Assembly (NCBI RefSeq): GCF_019655055.1
Contig: NZ_BPFA01000018.1
Location: forward strand, 33,047-97,046
DNA length: 64,000 nucleotides
Direction of reading: 5' to 3'
DNA from: Shewanella sp. MBTL60-112-B2
GTDB taxonomy: Bacteria; Pseudomonadota; Gammaproteobacteria; Enterobacterales; Shewanellaceae
The stretch's first letter is position 1. Each line of letters opens with the position of its first letter. The translations under genes were made by a program, and so were the position numbers. Positions 1-8,686 of the stretch are shown piece after piece. Under the pieces are notes generated by a model. It had not been told where the DNA came from. It did no database searches and saw nothing but the letters and a program-made list of their open reading frames with translations.

Positions 1-76
1 CCGCAAGCGCAAGAAAGTGATTGCTGGTGAAGTGGTTAGTTTTAATGGCGAAAGCGTTAAAATTATTGCTGAATAA
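1..76 (+). CDS. 3' end of an unidentified gene
   Basis: An open frame (frame 2) enters from the left edge and ends at a TAA at 74-76. The 24 visible codons read as a basic stretch followed by IAGEVVSFNGESVKIIAE. This is too little to assign a family. The next gene, rraB, starts 19 bases downstream with its own ribosome binding site, so the two may be co-transcribed. Confidence 0.45.
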   Translation, partial: RKRKKVIAGEVVSFNGESVKIIAE

Positions 77-95
77 CTAGGAAGAGAGGATAAAC

Positions 96-482
96 ATGCA
101 GTTTCCAGATGATGACAATGGCAAAATGCTTGAAGCGATGGCTGATGCCGGTATCGACTTATCAGTGGCTCTTGATGTCGACTTCTTCTTAGTTTTTGAA
201 GATCAACGCGATGCTGAATCAGCACTTGAAGAACTGGGTAAATCAGATCTTGAAGGCGAAATTGAACTCCTTCTAAATGATGAGTCAGGTAAGTGGGAAT
301 TAATCGTTTGTTTAAACATGGTGCCTGAATACGACACTATCGTTGAGCAAGAGATCTCTCTACATGAATTTGCCCAAGAGTTCGGCGGTGTTACCGACGG
401 CTGGGGTGTGATGCAGCATCAAGAAGGCGATGATGATTTTGCCGATGATGCACATGAGTGTGGCGACGGTTGTAAACACTAA
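96..482 (+). CDS. rraB: RraB-type regulator of ribonuclease E
   Basis: This 128-residue acidic protein is a recognisable RraB (DUF695/YjgD-like) family member. RraB binds the C-terminal scaffold of RNase E and modulates mRNA decay in the cytoplasm. What is visible: an N-terminal MQFPDDDNGKML segment, a central ferredoxin-like alpha/beta region with DVDFFLVFEDQRDAE, the family-typical FGGVTDGWGVM stretch near residues 96-106, and an Asp/Glu/His/Cys-rich tail. The length is normal for the family. The start is ATG preceded by GAGAGGA at a normal distance. It is followed by an intrinsic terminator at 511-535, so it ends its transcription unit. Confidence 0.9.
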   Translation: MQFPDDDNGKMLEAMADAGIDLSVALDVDFFLVFEDQRDAESALEELGKSDLEGEIELLLNDESGKWELIVCLNMVPEYDTIVEQEISLHEFAQEFGGVTDGWGVMQHQEGDDDFADDAHECGDGCKH

Positions 483-510
483 AACAAGTCGCGAAATCAA
501 ATTTTAAATA

Positions 511-535
511 AGCCACTTATATTAGTGGCTTTTTT
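511..535 (+). terminator. Intrinsic terminator after rraB
   Basis: The inverted repeat AGCCACT...AGTGGCT has a short TATATT loop and is followed at once by a T run (531-535). It lies 29 bases past the rraB stop codon. Confidence 0.85.
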
Positions 536-599
536 GTGCCTGACAGATGAGAATGAAGCTAATAGAAAAATAAAATAATTGCCACTAAAGGAGAAAAGA

Positions 600-2573
600 A
601 TGGCAAGAATGATAAGCTTTGGAACACCGGTTAACGATGCCGAACGTTGGGCATTCTCCCTGTTAGCTGATGAACTTCCAGAGGATTATATCCTACTGAC
701 AAATGTCGAGATCCCAACAAAATCGGGACAAGCCATGGAAGTCGACGCCCTCGTCATAGGCGAGTGGGGCGTATACGTTGTCGATGTAAAAGGTTACATA
801 GGTCGTTTAGACGCTGGCATGCATGCCTGGTCTCTGGATGGACGTGAAGTCGATAACAGTCTTGCTAAAGCTAATTATGTTGCTCGCGTATTAGCCGGTA
901 ACGTCAAGCATAAAATTCCTGTAGGGGTTTATGCGCCTTGGTGCCAAGGCATGGTGTTTGTGACAGGGCGTAAAGGCGAGGAGATTGAGCTTGAGAAGCA
1001 ACAAGGCTCACTCAGCATTTATACCCCTAAGCAAATTGTCGAAGCGCTGACCACCGAGTGGGGCCTTACCGCGCCTAAAAAGCATCAAGTCACAGATACT
1101 CAAAAAGAGTTGGTGTTAGAAACTATTGGTCAAGTGGCAATTGTTGAAAAACGCAATAATCAAATCCAAGACTTTACCAAGTTGCGCTGTTTGTTTATTC
1201 AAAGCGGCCTTGAAGTCTGGCAAGCGGAATATAATCCAGGTGAATGGACTGCGCCTTGGCTTTTAAAAGTACTTATTCCTACTCAATTTGCCGATAGTGA
1301 TCAATCAGAAACCCATGAAATCCAACTGAGAAGTGAATTCCAAAGACTGCAGTCACTATCAGGTTGCTGTGGTGTACCTTATTGCGCGCCATTGATTCAA
1401 GACGGCGAACAGTTAGTACTTCCTATCCGTATGCCTCGGGGCGTACCACTAAATGTGCTCGAATCCGAGCAAATGACCACTTACCAGTTGCTGGAGATAT
1501 TACGCCGCAGTGTAACCGGTCTTCAACAAATTCATCGCCGTGGCTTTACCGTTGGAGGCTGGACCAGCAACTGTATTTTTGTCTCTGACATGGGTGATGT
1601 TGAGTTTATCGATATTAAAGATAACGTCACTAATAGCGAAGATATTAAGGCATACGCCGAGGGCTTTTTAGCCATTGCCGAGCAAACTAATCAGCCGCGG
1701 GTTTATCAGTGGTACCGAGAGGCGGCTGCCGGAACGACAACAGATCTAGATGCGCTGCGCAGTGATTTATCGGCACTGATTGACCACGGAGTATGTGACG
1801 CAGTGCCTGAAAAAATAGAGATCACTGCTGGCGCTATTATCGATCACCATTTTAAACTTGAGCAGTTTATTGCCGCGAAAGAAACCAGTCAGTTCTGGCG
1901 TGCGACGCATCTGCAGGGACAGTATCAGTGCGGGGTGTCAATTTACAGCAAAGTAGAGGCTAACTGGCCTACATTAAGTAGCATCTATCGCACACTTGCA
2001 AAGGTGTACCATCCTCATATTGAAAAGGTACTGGCTTTTGGTCAGTTACCCCAAAGTGAAAACCTATTTATTGCCCGTGCGTGGGAATATGGCGAGTCGA
2101 TTGACGAAGTCACCAATATCAAAATGGGGCAGCCGTTAATGTGGTTTACTCAGTTGTTGACGGGTTTGCAGTATATGCATCAGATGGATATTTATCATGG
2201 TGCAATTTGCCCCAAGAATATTATTTGTAATGACAACAAAGCCATACTGGTGAATTTTGGTATTGGGCTTGATATTGCTGCCAGTCATTATGCTTGCCAA
2301 TATGCCGATCCTACACTTTGGGAAGTTGAAGGCGACGCCGAAAGAGACCTATACGGTTTAGTCGCCAGCTTTATCGATGCGATGGCCCCAGAGAGCTTAA
2401 AAGGTAACTTATGCCAAGCGGGTATTATCAATGCGCTTGAAGCGTTTGATAGGCAGTGGTTCGGTGAAAAGCTTTATGATGTTTGCCATAAAGTGCTTAA
2501 CTTTGATTTAAGTGTCCACTCTGGGATGAACTACTTAGAGATGTTCGACTTAGCTGAAAATGATGTTATTTAA
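600..2573 (+). CDS. NERD domain protein with two kinase-like lobes
   Basis: A 657-residue cytoplasmic protein. Residues about 20-130 form a NERD (nuclease-related) domain: MEVDALVIGEWGVYVVDVKG carries the E..D..lvi and DvKg core. Two protein-kinase-like lobes follow (about 200-405 and 420-640). Both look catalytically dead. The first keeps a possible beta-3 lysine (LLKVL) but has VGGWTSN instead of HRDLKPEN and IDIKD instead of DFG. The second has HGAICPKN and VNFG. The ATG at 600 has AAGGAG at good spacing; a TTG 21 bases upstream in frame is less likely. NERD-kinase fusions occur in phage-defence proteins such as PglW, but no defence genes are adjacent here, so the role is unknown. Confidence 0.8.
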   Translation: MARMISFGTPVNDAERWAFSLLADELPEDYILLTNVEIPTKSGQAMEVDALVIGEWGVYVVDVKGYIGRLDAGMHAWSLDGREVDNSLAKANYVARVLAGNVKHKIPVGVYAPWCQGMVFVTGRKGEEIELEKQQGSLSIYTPKQIVEALTTEWGLTAPKKHQVTDTQKELVLETIGQVAIVEKRNNQIQDFTKLRCLFIQSGLEVWQAEYNPGEWTAPWLLKVLIPTQFADSDQSETHEIQLRSEFQRLQSLSGCCGVPYCAPLIQDGEQLVLPIRMPRGVPLNVLESEQMTTYQLLEILRRSVTGLQQIHRRGFTVGGWTSNCIFVSDMGDVEFIDIKDNVTNSEDIKAYAEGFLAIAEQTNQPRVYQWYREAAAGTTTDLDALRSDLSALIDHGVCDAVPEKIEITAGAIIDHHFKLEQFIAAKETSQFWRATHLQGQYQCGVSIYSKVEANWPTLSSIYRTLAKVYHPHIEKVLAFGQLPQSENLFIARAWEYGESIDEVTNIKMGQPLMWFTQLLTGLQYMHQMDIYHGAICPKNIICNDNKAILVNFGIGLDIAASHYACQYADPTLWEVEGDAERDLYGLVASFIDAMAPESLKGNLCQAGIINALEAFDRQWFGEKLYDVCHKVLNFDLSVHSGMNYLEMFDLAENDVI

Positions 2574-2605
2574 CAGCTTCAAAATCGAGCGAACCGTCAA
2601 TAACA

Positions 2606-3508
2606 CTATTGCTGCCGATATGGGCTAAAAAGTTCGAGTAGCCAGTCGATAAAAGATTGTACTTTTAGCGGCAGGTTACTCGATTTTGGCGTCAATAAGT
2701 AATAGCGATAGGGGCTAGTAAACTGCGCATCAACGTGGGTTTCAAATGGGATCACTAGCCTAGCCGTTTTCAGCTCATCTTCAATAAAGAAACGTGGGAT
2801 AAGGGCTACGCCCATTCCGCTCACTGCAGCCTGACTCAGCATGTAAAAATGCTCCACACCAAATTTCTTTTCTGTTGTTAGCTCAAGCCCGACACTCTCG
2901 GCCCATAACTGCCATAGCCCCGGCCTTGTGGTGTGCTGCAATAATGTCATGGCGTTAACGTCTTCAAGCTTATTAAGCTCACAAGCAATCTCAGGCGAGC
3001 ACACTAGGCAGAGATCTTCATCCATTAAAGTCATCACATTGGCTGCCTTGGGGACCGAAGTACTGCTCCGAATGGCGATATCGTAATTGACCTGATTGAA
3101 GTCCACTTCAAAGTCGCCAATGGATAAGTCGACATAGAGGTGAGGGTAGCGAGACTTAAACTCTTCCATTCTTGGTATAAGCCAGCTAATCGTTAAACTT
3201 GGCAGCACATTAATTGCTAAAGTTTGGGTTCGAAGTGGCTGAGTAATTAAATCGCTCGTCGCATTGTTAATGGTCTGCAGCGCAGCCTGTGCATGAACAA
3301 AGTAGCGCTCGCCCTCATCAGTGAGTTTCAGGCTTCGATGTTGCCGAATAAACAATGCCATACCGACAAAGTCTTCTAATTGTTTAACCTGCTTGCTGAT
3401 AGCCCCATGAGTAACAAACAGCTCTTTTCCTGCAAGCGTAAAACTCATTAATCGAGCTGCAGCCTCAAATGCTCTAAGCGCATTTAATGGCGGGAGATGT
3501 GGGTACAT
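2606..3508 (-). CDS. LysR-family transcriptional regulator (GcvA-like)
   Basis: A 300-residue LysR regulator. The N-terminal winged helix-turn-helix (about residues 6-65) reads LPPLNALRAFEAAARLMSF then GAISKQVKQLEDFVGMALF, the pattern of the GcvA subgroup. The rest is a periplasmic-binding-protein-like effector domain, with SLTISWLIPRMEEFKSRYP at its start. The effector is not predictable. It is divergent from the TauE/SafE permease, with 120 bp between them, the usual arrangement for a LysR protein and its target, so control of that permease is a reasonable inference. It converges with the NERD gene. Confidence 0.9.
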   Translation of the reverse strand: MYPHLPPLNALRAFEAAARLMSFTLAGKELFVTHGAISKQVKQLEDFVGMALFIRQHRSLKLTDEGERYFVHAQAALQTINNATSDLITQPLRTQTLAINVLPSLTISWLIPRMEEFKSRYPHLYVDLSIGDFEVDFNQVNYDIAIRSSTSVPKAANVMTLMDEDLCLVCSPEIACELNKLEDVNAMTLLQHTTRPGLWQLWAESVGLELTTEKKFGVEHFYMLSQAAVSGMGVALIPRFFIEDELKTARLVIPFETHVDAQFTSPYRYYLLTPKSSNLPLKVQSFIDWLLELFSPYRQQ

Positions 3509-3628
3509 TAGTCTAACCTTATTCTTTTCTTGTGTGAGATAAACTCACTTAAGATGAACGATAACTCCTTTGTGTTTTAACTGCAAACAACGTTTAATAG
3601 CGGCACTTAAATTATTTGTTATTGAATC

Positions 3629-4402
3629 ATGACTCTAGATCTGACTTTTGAGCTAATCGCTCTGCTGTTTTTTGTTGCCATGCTGGCAGGCTTTATCGAC
3701 GCGATTGCAGGCGGTGGCGGTTTGCTCACTATACCGGCATTAATGTGGGCAGGATTGCCGCCAACGGTTGCTCTAGCGACCAATAAGCTACAAGCCTGTG
3801 GTGGTAGCTTTTTTGCGAGCTTTTACTTTGTACGTAAAGGCATGGTGAAACTCAGTGATATGAAACTGAGTATTGCGTGTGCTTTTGTTGGTGCAGCACT
3901 AGGGACGATGGCGGTGCAGATGATAGATACCGCCTTTTTAGAGGTTTTTCTGCCTTTTTTAATGTTAGGCATAGGTGGTTACTTTTTATTTTCTAAAAGC
4001 ATCAGCGAAAATGATAAACAACAAGTACTAGCTCCAACTGCGTTTGCTTTTACTGCCGCTTTGGCCGTGGGCTTTTATGATGGCTTCTTTGGTCCAGGTA
4101 CCGGAAGTTTCTTTGCCTTAGCCTTTGTTTCTTTAGCGGGTTACGGTTTAGCAAAAGCCACCGCACATGCCAAAATTTTGAATTTCTCGACCAATATTGC
4201 GTCGCTTATTTTCTTTGCCATTGGTGGAAAAGTATTTTGGATGCTTGGTGGGGTGATGTTGATAGGGCAGGCGATAGGCGCTACGCTAGGTTCAAGATTA
4301 GTGCTAACCAAGGGGACTAAAATTATCAAGCCGTTAGTGGTGGTGATGTCGGTCGTGATGAGTATTAAACTGTTATCGGCACAATACGGCTGGTTTGCTT
4401 GA
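3629..4402 (+). CDS. TauE/SafE (YfcA-like) membrane permease
   Basis: A 257-residue inner-membrane protein with about eight hydrophobic segments. It has the two family signature regions, FIDAIAGGGGLLTIPALMWAG near the N-terminus and GFYDGFFGPGTGSFFALAF in the middle, which are the repeated halves of the TauE/SafE (DUF81) fold. Family members export or import sulfite, sulfoacetate or related organic anions; the substrate here is not known. The ATG at 3629 lacks a strong ribosome binding site. It faces a LysR regulator that may control it. Confidence 0.9.
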   Translation: MTLDLTFELIALLFFVAMLAGFIDAIAGGGGLLTIPALMWAGLPPTVALATNKLQACGGSFFASFYFVRKGMVKLSDMKLSIACAFVGAALGTMAVQMIDTAFLEVFLPFLMLGIGGYFLFSKSISENDKQQVLAPTAFAFTAALAVGFYDGFFGPGTGSFFALAFVSLAGYGLAKATAHAKILNFSTNIASLIFFAIGGKVFWMLGGVMLIGQAIGATLGSRLVLTKGTKIIKPLVVVMSVVMSIKLLSAQYGWFA

Positions 4403-4488
4403 TGCTTAACTGTGTCGGCTCGACTATGAATAATCGATTACCTAAAGTTTAATTTTGAGGCCGTAACGACGTTGCAAACTAAGGAGAA

Positions 4489-4545
4489 CAGAGAGTGGTG
4501 AATAGGCACTCTCTGAGTCATGATTTCATATTGTTTAATATGAAA
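4489..4545. terminator. Two adjacent hairpins between convergent genes
   Basis: CAGAGAGTG/CACTCTCTG (4489-4515) and TTTCATATT/AATATGAAA with a GTTT loop (4524-4545) sit between the converging TauE-like and glsA genes. Neither has a textbook T run, so terminator function is inferred from position. Confidence 0.45.
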
Positions 4546-4559
4546 TAGCTTCCAGATAG

Positions 4560-5495
4560 TTATTGTGGAATCCGAGTGTTAAACATATTCCAGCCCATTA
4601 AATGGCAGATATGTTTTATCATCAGCTGCCCTTTTACGCTATTTCCGGCTGGATCTAACGGTGGAGAGAAGGCGGCAAGCGCGCCAACATTTGGGATAAC
4701 AGCAACAAGGCCTCCCCCGACGCCGCTCTTACCGGGCACTCCAACATCATAGGCCCAGTCCCCTGAGCGTTCGTATAGCCCCTCCATCATCATATCAGCA
4801 AGTACATGGGACACGTTTTTTGTGTGGATGACCGTTTGCTTGCTACATGGATTAAATCCACCATTCGCAAGCGTCGCCCCTATTGTAGCTAGTTCAACAC
4901 AGTTAATTAATGTTGAGCATTGACGAGTATATACATCACAGGCTTCAAGCGGGTCGCTATACATGTTTCCGCCAGCCTTTAATAATAAAGAGATCGCCTG
5001 ATTGTGGGTATTCGTTGTCTGCTCAGATTGATTCACTTCTTCCGATAATTGAATCGCGCTGTTAGCGAAGCGTGACTGGCAGTCTAGGATTTTTTTCCAG
5101 CGCTGCTCTTTGTCATCCGCCTTGATCAAACTCACTGTTGCAATCGCTCCGGCATTAACTAGTGGGGTGAGCGGTTTACCATTGTGCATTTCTAATGCAA
5201 GAACTGAGTTGAAAGGTAACCCTGTCGGGTCGGCACCAATTTTACTATGGACAGCTTCACTTCCTGATTCTTCTAGTGCTAGAGCTAAAGTAATCACTTT
5301 TGAAATAGACTCAATTGCAAAGTGGTAGCTGCTGTCACCAAAGGAGGTCACTTCACCGTCAACTGATACAAAAGCGATCCCAGTTAACTCTGAAGGCACT
5401 TGTGCTAAATACGGAATATAAGAGGCATTTTTCCCACCATGCTTGTCTTTATACTTGTCAAATGCTTGTTGCATCACATCGGTTAATAAGGCCAT
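4560..5495 (-). CDS. glsA: Glutaminase A
   Basis: A 311-residue serine-dependent glutaminase that hydrolyses L-glutamine to glutamate and ammonia in the cytoplasm. Family hallmarks are present: the nucleophile motif ESISK (S-x-x-K, about residues 64-68), MHNGKPLTPLVNAGAIA, the central tyrosine/asparagine region, and GVPGKSGVGGGLVAVIPN near the C-terminus. Length matches E. coli YbaS/YneH. It lies 42 bp downstream of gadC on the same strand and is probably co-transcribed. The pairing fits the glutamine-dependent acid-resistance route, in which ammonia release consumes protons and GadC exchanges glutamine for glutamate. Confidence 0.95.
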   Translation of the reverse strand: MALLTDVMQQAFDKYKDKHGGKNASYIPYLAQVPSELTGIAFVSVDGEVTSFGDSSYHFAIESISKVITLALALEESGSEAVHSKIGADPTGLPFNSVLALEMHNGKPLTPLVNAGAIATVSLIKADDKEQRWKKILDCQSRFANSAIQLSEEVNQSEQTTNTHNQAISLLLKAGGNMYSDPLEACDVYTRQCSTLINCVELATIGATLANGGFNPCSKQTVIHTKNVSHVLADMMMEGLYERSGDWAYDVGVPGKSGVGGGLVAVIPNVGALAAFSPPLDPAGNSVKGQLMIKHICHLMGWNMFNTRIPQ

Positions 5496-5537
5496 TATTG
5501 ATCCTTGTCTGTAAAAGTATCACTGCTGGTATGCGAC

Positions 5538-7052
5538 TTACTTAGGCTGATGCAAAGTATGGGTAACTTTATCAGACGAATTAATAACACCTGGGTGCTT
5601 ACCTTCAATTTCCCAAGTAAAAGGTGCGAAGTCAGTGACTTCAGGATCGCGCCAATGAGGCTTACGAGCTTTATAGATCAGCAAAGGGATAGAGACAAAG
5701 ACGAGAGTCAGAATGACTAATATAGCAACAAAGGTCTCAGGACTGCCGACCGATATTTGTGAGGGTGGAATAAACGAAAATAGGAAAGCAGTTAATGAGC
5801 CAATAAAACCTAGGCCTGCAATCAACCACATACCAATACTCCCACCTGGGATTTGATAAGGACGAGGGCGATTAGGCTGGCTATAGCGTAAATAAATGGC
5901 TGCAGCAAACATCATTAAATACATAATGAGATACAGTACAATGGTTAGCTGGCTTAAAATTTGATAAGCCGCCTGCACGGATGGAAGAACTACAAAAACC
6001 GTTGAAATTAAGGTTACTAAGAGAGCCTGTGCCAGCATGATGTGCGTTGCCATACCATGTTTATTAGTTTGCTGCCAAAAGCGAGGAAGGTATCCCCCTT
6101 TTGCGACCACTAACAATGCTGAGGAGGGACCTGCAACCCAGCCGACAACCCCGGCTAACACTCCAAGCGCCAAACAGGCAGCCATCACAGGAGCTGCCCA
6201 GCCAATTCCGGCCCAAACAAACATGTCGTGATAGGCCACTAATAAGCTTTGCGTCAGGTTAATTTCTGACTGAGGAATAACAAACGCAATCGCTAGAGTA
6301 CCAAGGACGAAAACGAGCACAGTACCTAATGCGGCAATACCAATGGCAATAGGGTAATTTCTAGGGGCATTATCAACTTCTTTCACATGGATGGCGTTCA
6401 TTTCCATACCGGCATAGAAGAGGAAAATACTGGCTGCAAGAACAACATTATTAAAGTTTGAAAAATCGGGAATGACATCTTTCCAAGCTAGTTGGATCTG
6501 TGGAGTATTACCAGCAAAAAGATAAGAGAAACCGAGTATTATAAGAATCACACCTGGAATAACAGTACCTATCAAACCACCCCATTTAGCGAGTTTTGAG
6601 AAGGCTTCAGTGCCTCGTAGAGCAACAAATGTTGCCAGCCAATATATGGCAAGCACAATGGCAAGCACAAAGAATTTATTTTCAGATAAGGATTGATCCC
6701 AAGTTTGATTTGGCCCCATAAACGCAAGAGATACGGAACCAAAAGTCAGTGCGGTAGGGAACCAAACTGTCACTTCTATCCAAAGCATAAAGATAGCGAT
6801 AAGGGCTAACTTAGGGCCAAATGCCTCACCTACCCAGCGAAATATGCCTCCTTTTTCAGACCAACCTGTTGCGAGTTCGGCTGCGACTAAAGAAACTGGG
6901 ACTAAAAAAACAATGGCAGCAAAAATATAGTAAAATATTGAGCTCAAACCATACTCTGCTTCAGCGGGTAAGCCTCGTAAACTCACCACAGCAACAACAT
7001 TTAGCATTGCTAAGGCAAATATGCTGATGCCTTTCTTTTCTGTTTGTTTCAT
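5538..7052 (-). CDS. gadC: GadC-like glutamate/glutamine antiporter (APC family)
   Basis: A 504-residue amino-acid/polyamine/organocation transporter with about twelve membrane helices. It resembles GadC: FYAGMEMNAIHVKEVDNAPRN, then GWVAGPSSALLVVAKGGYLP, and a soluble basic tail (about residues 465-504, HPGVINSSDKVTHTLHQPK at the end). That tail could act like the C-plug that keeps GadC shut at neutral pH. It is the first gene of a two-gene unit with glsA. No gadA/gadB decarboxylase is visible nearby, so glutamine/glutamate exchange is the likelier role than glutamate/GABA exchange. The start ATG lies at 7050-7052. Confidence 0.85.
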   Translation of the reverse strand: MKQTEKKGISIFALAMLNVVAVVSLRGLPAEAEYGLSSIFYYIFAAIVFLVPVSLVAAELATGWSEKGGIFRWVGEAFGPKLALIAIFMLWIEVTVWFPTALTFGSVSLAFMGPNQTWDQSLSENKFFVLAIVLAIYWLATFVALRGTEAFSKLAKWGGLIGTVIPGVILIILGFSYLFAGNTPQIQLAWKDVIPDFSNFNNVVLAASIFLFYAGMEMNAIHVKEVDNAPRNYPIAIGIAALGTVLVFVLGTLAIAFVIPQSEINLTQSLLVAYHDMFVWAGIGWAAPVMAACLALGVLAGVVGWVAGPSSALLVVAKGGYLPRFWQQTNKHGMATHIMLAQALLVTLISTVFVVLPSVQAAYQILSQLTIVLYLIMYLMMFAAAIYLRYSQPNRPRPYQIPGGSIGMWLIAGLGFIGSLTAFLFSFIPPSQISVGSPETFVAILVILTLVFVSIPLLIYKARKPHWRDPEVTDFAPFTWEIEGKHPGVINSSDKVTHTLHQPK

Positions 7053-7375
7053 ATTTTTCTCTCAAAAATGTATTAACTCATTCTAAACTGATTGCTGCTT
7101 AGCGCTGATTACCATTGTTTAGCCAGACAAATGATTTAGCCGTTGTAATGTAATTTTTGTTTATTTCAGTCTCTGCTGCTTTATTAAGTACAAACTTACT
7201 ATTTAAAAAGTAGCACATGAATCGAAAATAACCTTTTGCTCTACATCCTTATATGAACCTAAAACCAGCGTAAAACATTGATACAATTGTTAACCAAGCC
7301 TGCGGCATGGGTGGTGAGCTTTGTCACAAAAAAAGTATATAAAGTACGGGCATCCCATTTTTAACGGAGATTTGT
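7053..7375. other. Intergenic, gadC upstream region
   Basis: This AT-rich spacer must carry the gadC promoter (minus strand) and the promoter of the rightward unit. I see no gene and no convincing consensus promoter in it. Confidence 0.5.
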
Positions 7376-7471
7376 ATGAAGATAATGCTATTAAGGTCTC
7401 TTTTAGCAACTAGAACGGCTTCGTTTCCTGAGCACTTCTCTAAACGTGTTGTTTTTTTGTTCACAATTTAG
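7376..7471 (+). CDS. Possible 31-residue small protein or leader ORF
   Basis: An ATG preceded by ACGGAG (spacing about 7) opens a 31-codon frame, MKIMLLRSLLATRTASF... ending VVFLFTI and TAG. It is basic at the N-terminus and hydrophobic at the end. It sits 217 bp before the beta-lactamase on the same strand and could be a leader peptide. Equally it could be chance; no homology is recognised. Confidence 0.25.
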   Translation: MKIMLLRSLLATRTASFPEHFSKRVVFLFTI

Positions 7472-7688
7472 TTCAAGGAGTCAAGAAGTCACGGAACTGT
7501 GTCGTAAAGGACTGGTGAGAAACTAAGTCGGTTACTCCTTCTTACTAACTGAGTGGGGTGAAAAGCGTTTTCTTCAACAGCGACATTTCCTCCCATATTC
7601 TTTTACCTTATAGTTTGTTGGGGCAACGAAAAGATAGCGAACAAAGAAAGGTTGGGCTGACTATTTTTATTATTTTAAGGAAGACCCT

Positions 7689-8561
7689 TTGTTAACATTT
7701 TTCAATTTATCGACAAATAAAACAAAAAATAAAACATCGTATAGATATTTACTATGGCAGCTCGCTGTCGTGTTGATATGTTTTATGCAGCAGCCATCTA
7801 TTGCAATCGCAAAGCCTGTTGAACGTGCTGATTGGCAAAGCTACTTTAAACGATATGATGTCAACGGCACTATAGTGGTGGTCGATCAGCGCGCTGGCCA
7901 GCCACAGGGTTGGGTTTATAACGCTGATAGAGCTAATCATCGTTTTTCGCCAGCATCAACATTTAAAATCCCCCATAGTCTGTTTGCTCTAGATTCGAAT
8001 CTGGTTAAAGACGAGTTTCAAGTCTTTAAGTGGGACGGTATTGAACGCAGTTTTGCACCTCATAACCAAGATCAAAACCTACACTCTGCCATGGGTAATT
8101 CTGCTGTTTGGGTCTATGATGATTTTGCCGAGCAATTAGGTGAGAAAAAAGCGCAGCATTATGTATCGCTAATAGATTACGGTAATGCAGTTCCTAGTTT
8201 TGAGCATTCAAGTGCTGATGGTGGCAGTTACTGGATAGACGGAGAACTTGCGATTTCTGCAGTTGAGCAAGTTGACTTCCTACAAAAGCTTTATCGAAAT
8301 CAATTGCCGTTTGAGTTGGCAGATCAGCTTTTAGTCAAAGATATTATGATTGTTGAAGCGGGAGGAGGTTGGATTTTACGGGCAAAAACAGGCTGGCAGG
8401 GGCAATATGGCTGGTGGATCGGTTGGGTTGAGTGGCCAACAGGACCGGTGTTTTTTGCACTTAATATCGATACGCCAAACAGGATGAAAGATCTCTATAA
8501 ACGCCAAGCAATTGTTAGAGGTGTACTGCAGTCCATTGATGCTCTACCTGCAGAGCAATAA
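7689..8561 (+). CDS. Class D (OXA-type) beta-lactamase
   Basis: A 290-residue periplasmic serine beta-lactamase that hydrolyses beta-lactam antibiotics. The class D motifs are all present: S90-T-F-K93 (nucleophile and carbamylated lysine), S138-A-V140, Y164-G-N166 and K233-T-G235, plus GWWIGWVEW. A signal peptide ends near residue 41 (PSIAIA/KPVERAD). The start is a TTG at 7689 with AAGGAAG about 5 bases upstream. The next ATG (codon 33) would destroy the signal peptide, so TTG is preferred. The motif context (ASTFKIPHSLFALD) is not that of OXA-48. It is followed by a bidirectional terminator. No integron or insertion sequence flanks it, so it looks like an intrinsic chromosomal gene. Confidence 0.92.
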   Translation: MLTFFNLSTNKTKNKTSYRYLLWQLAVVLICFMQQPSIAIAKPVERADWQSYFKRYDVNGTIVVVDQRAGQPQGWVYNADRANHRFSPASTFKIPHSLFALDSNLVKDEFQVFKWDGIERSFAPHNQDQNLHSAMGNSAVWVYDDFAEQLGEKKAQHYVSLIDYGNAVPSFEHSSADGGSYWIDGELAISAVEQVDFLQKLYRNQLPFELADQLLVKDIMIVEAGGGWILRAKTGWQGQYGWWIGWVEWPTGPVFFALNIDTPNRMKDLYKRQAIVRGVLQSIDALPAEQ

Positions 8562-8617
8562 CAAATACTTTGTATGTAATTAAGCTCACTATAGTGTGGT
8601 CAGACACCATAAAAAAA

Positions 8618-8647
8618 AGTCCCTTAGCACTTGCTAAGGGACTTTTT
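8618..8647. terminator. Bidirectional terminator
   Basis: The arms AGTCCCTTAGC and GCTAAGGGACT flank a short ACTT loop. There is an A run before and a T run after, so the hairpin serves both the beta-lactamase (plus) and the SslE-like gene (minus). Confidence 0.9.
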
Positions 8648-8686
8648 ATTAAGCTTCAGTGTTTAGCTATTAGATAACACTTTTGA

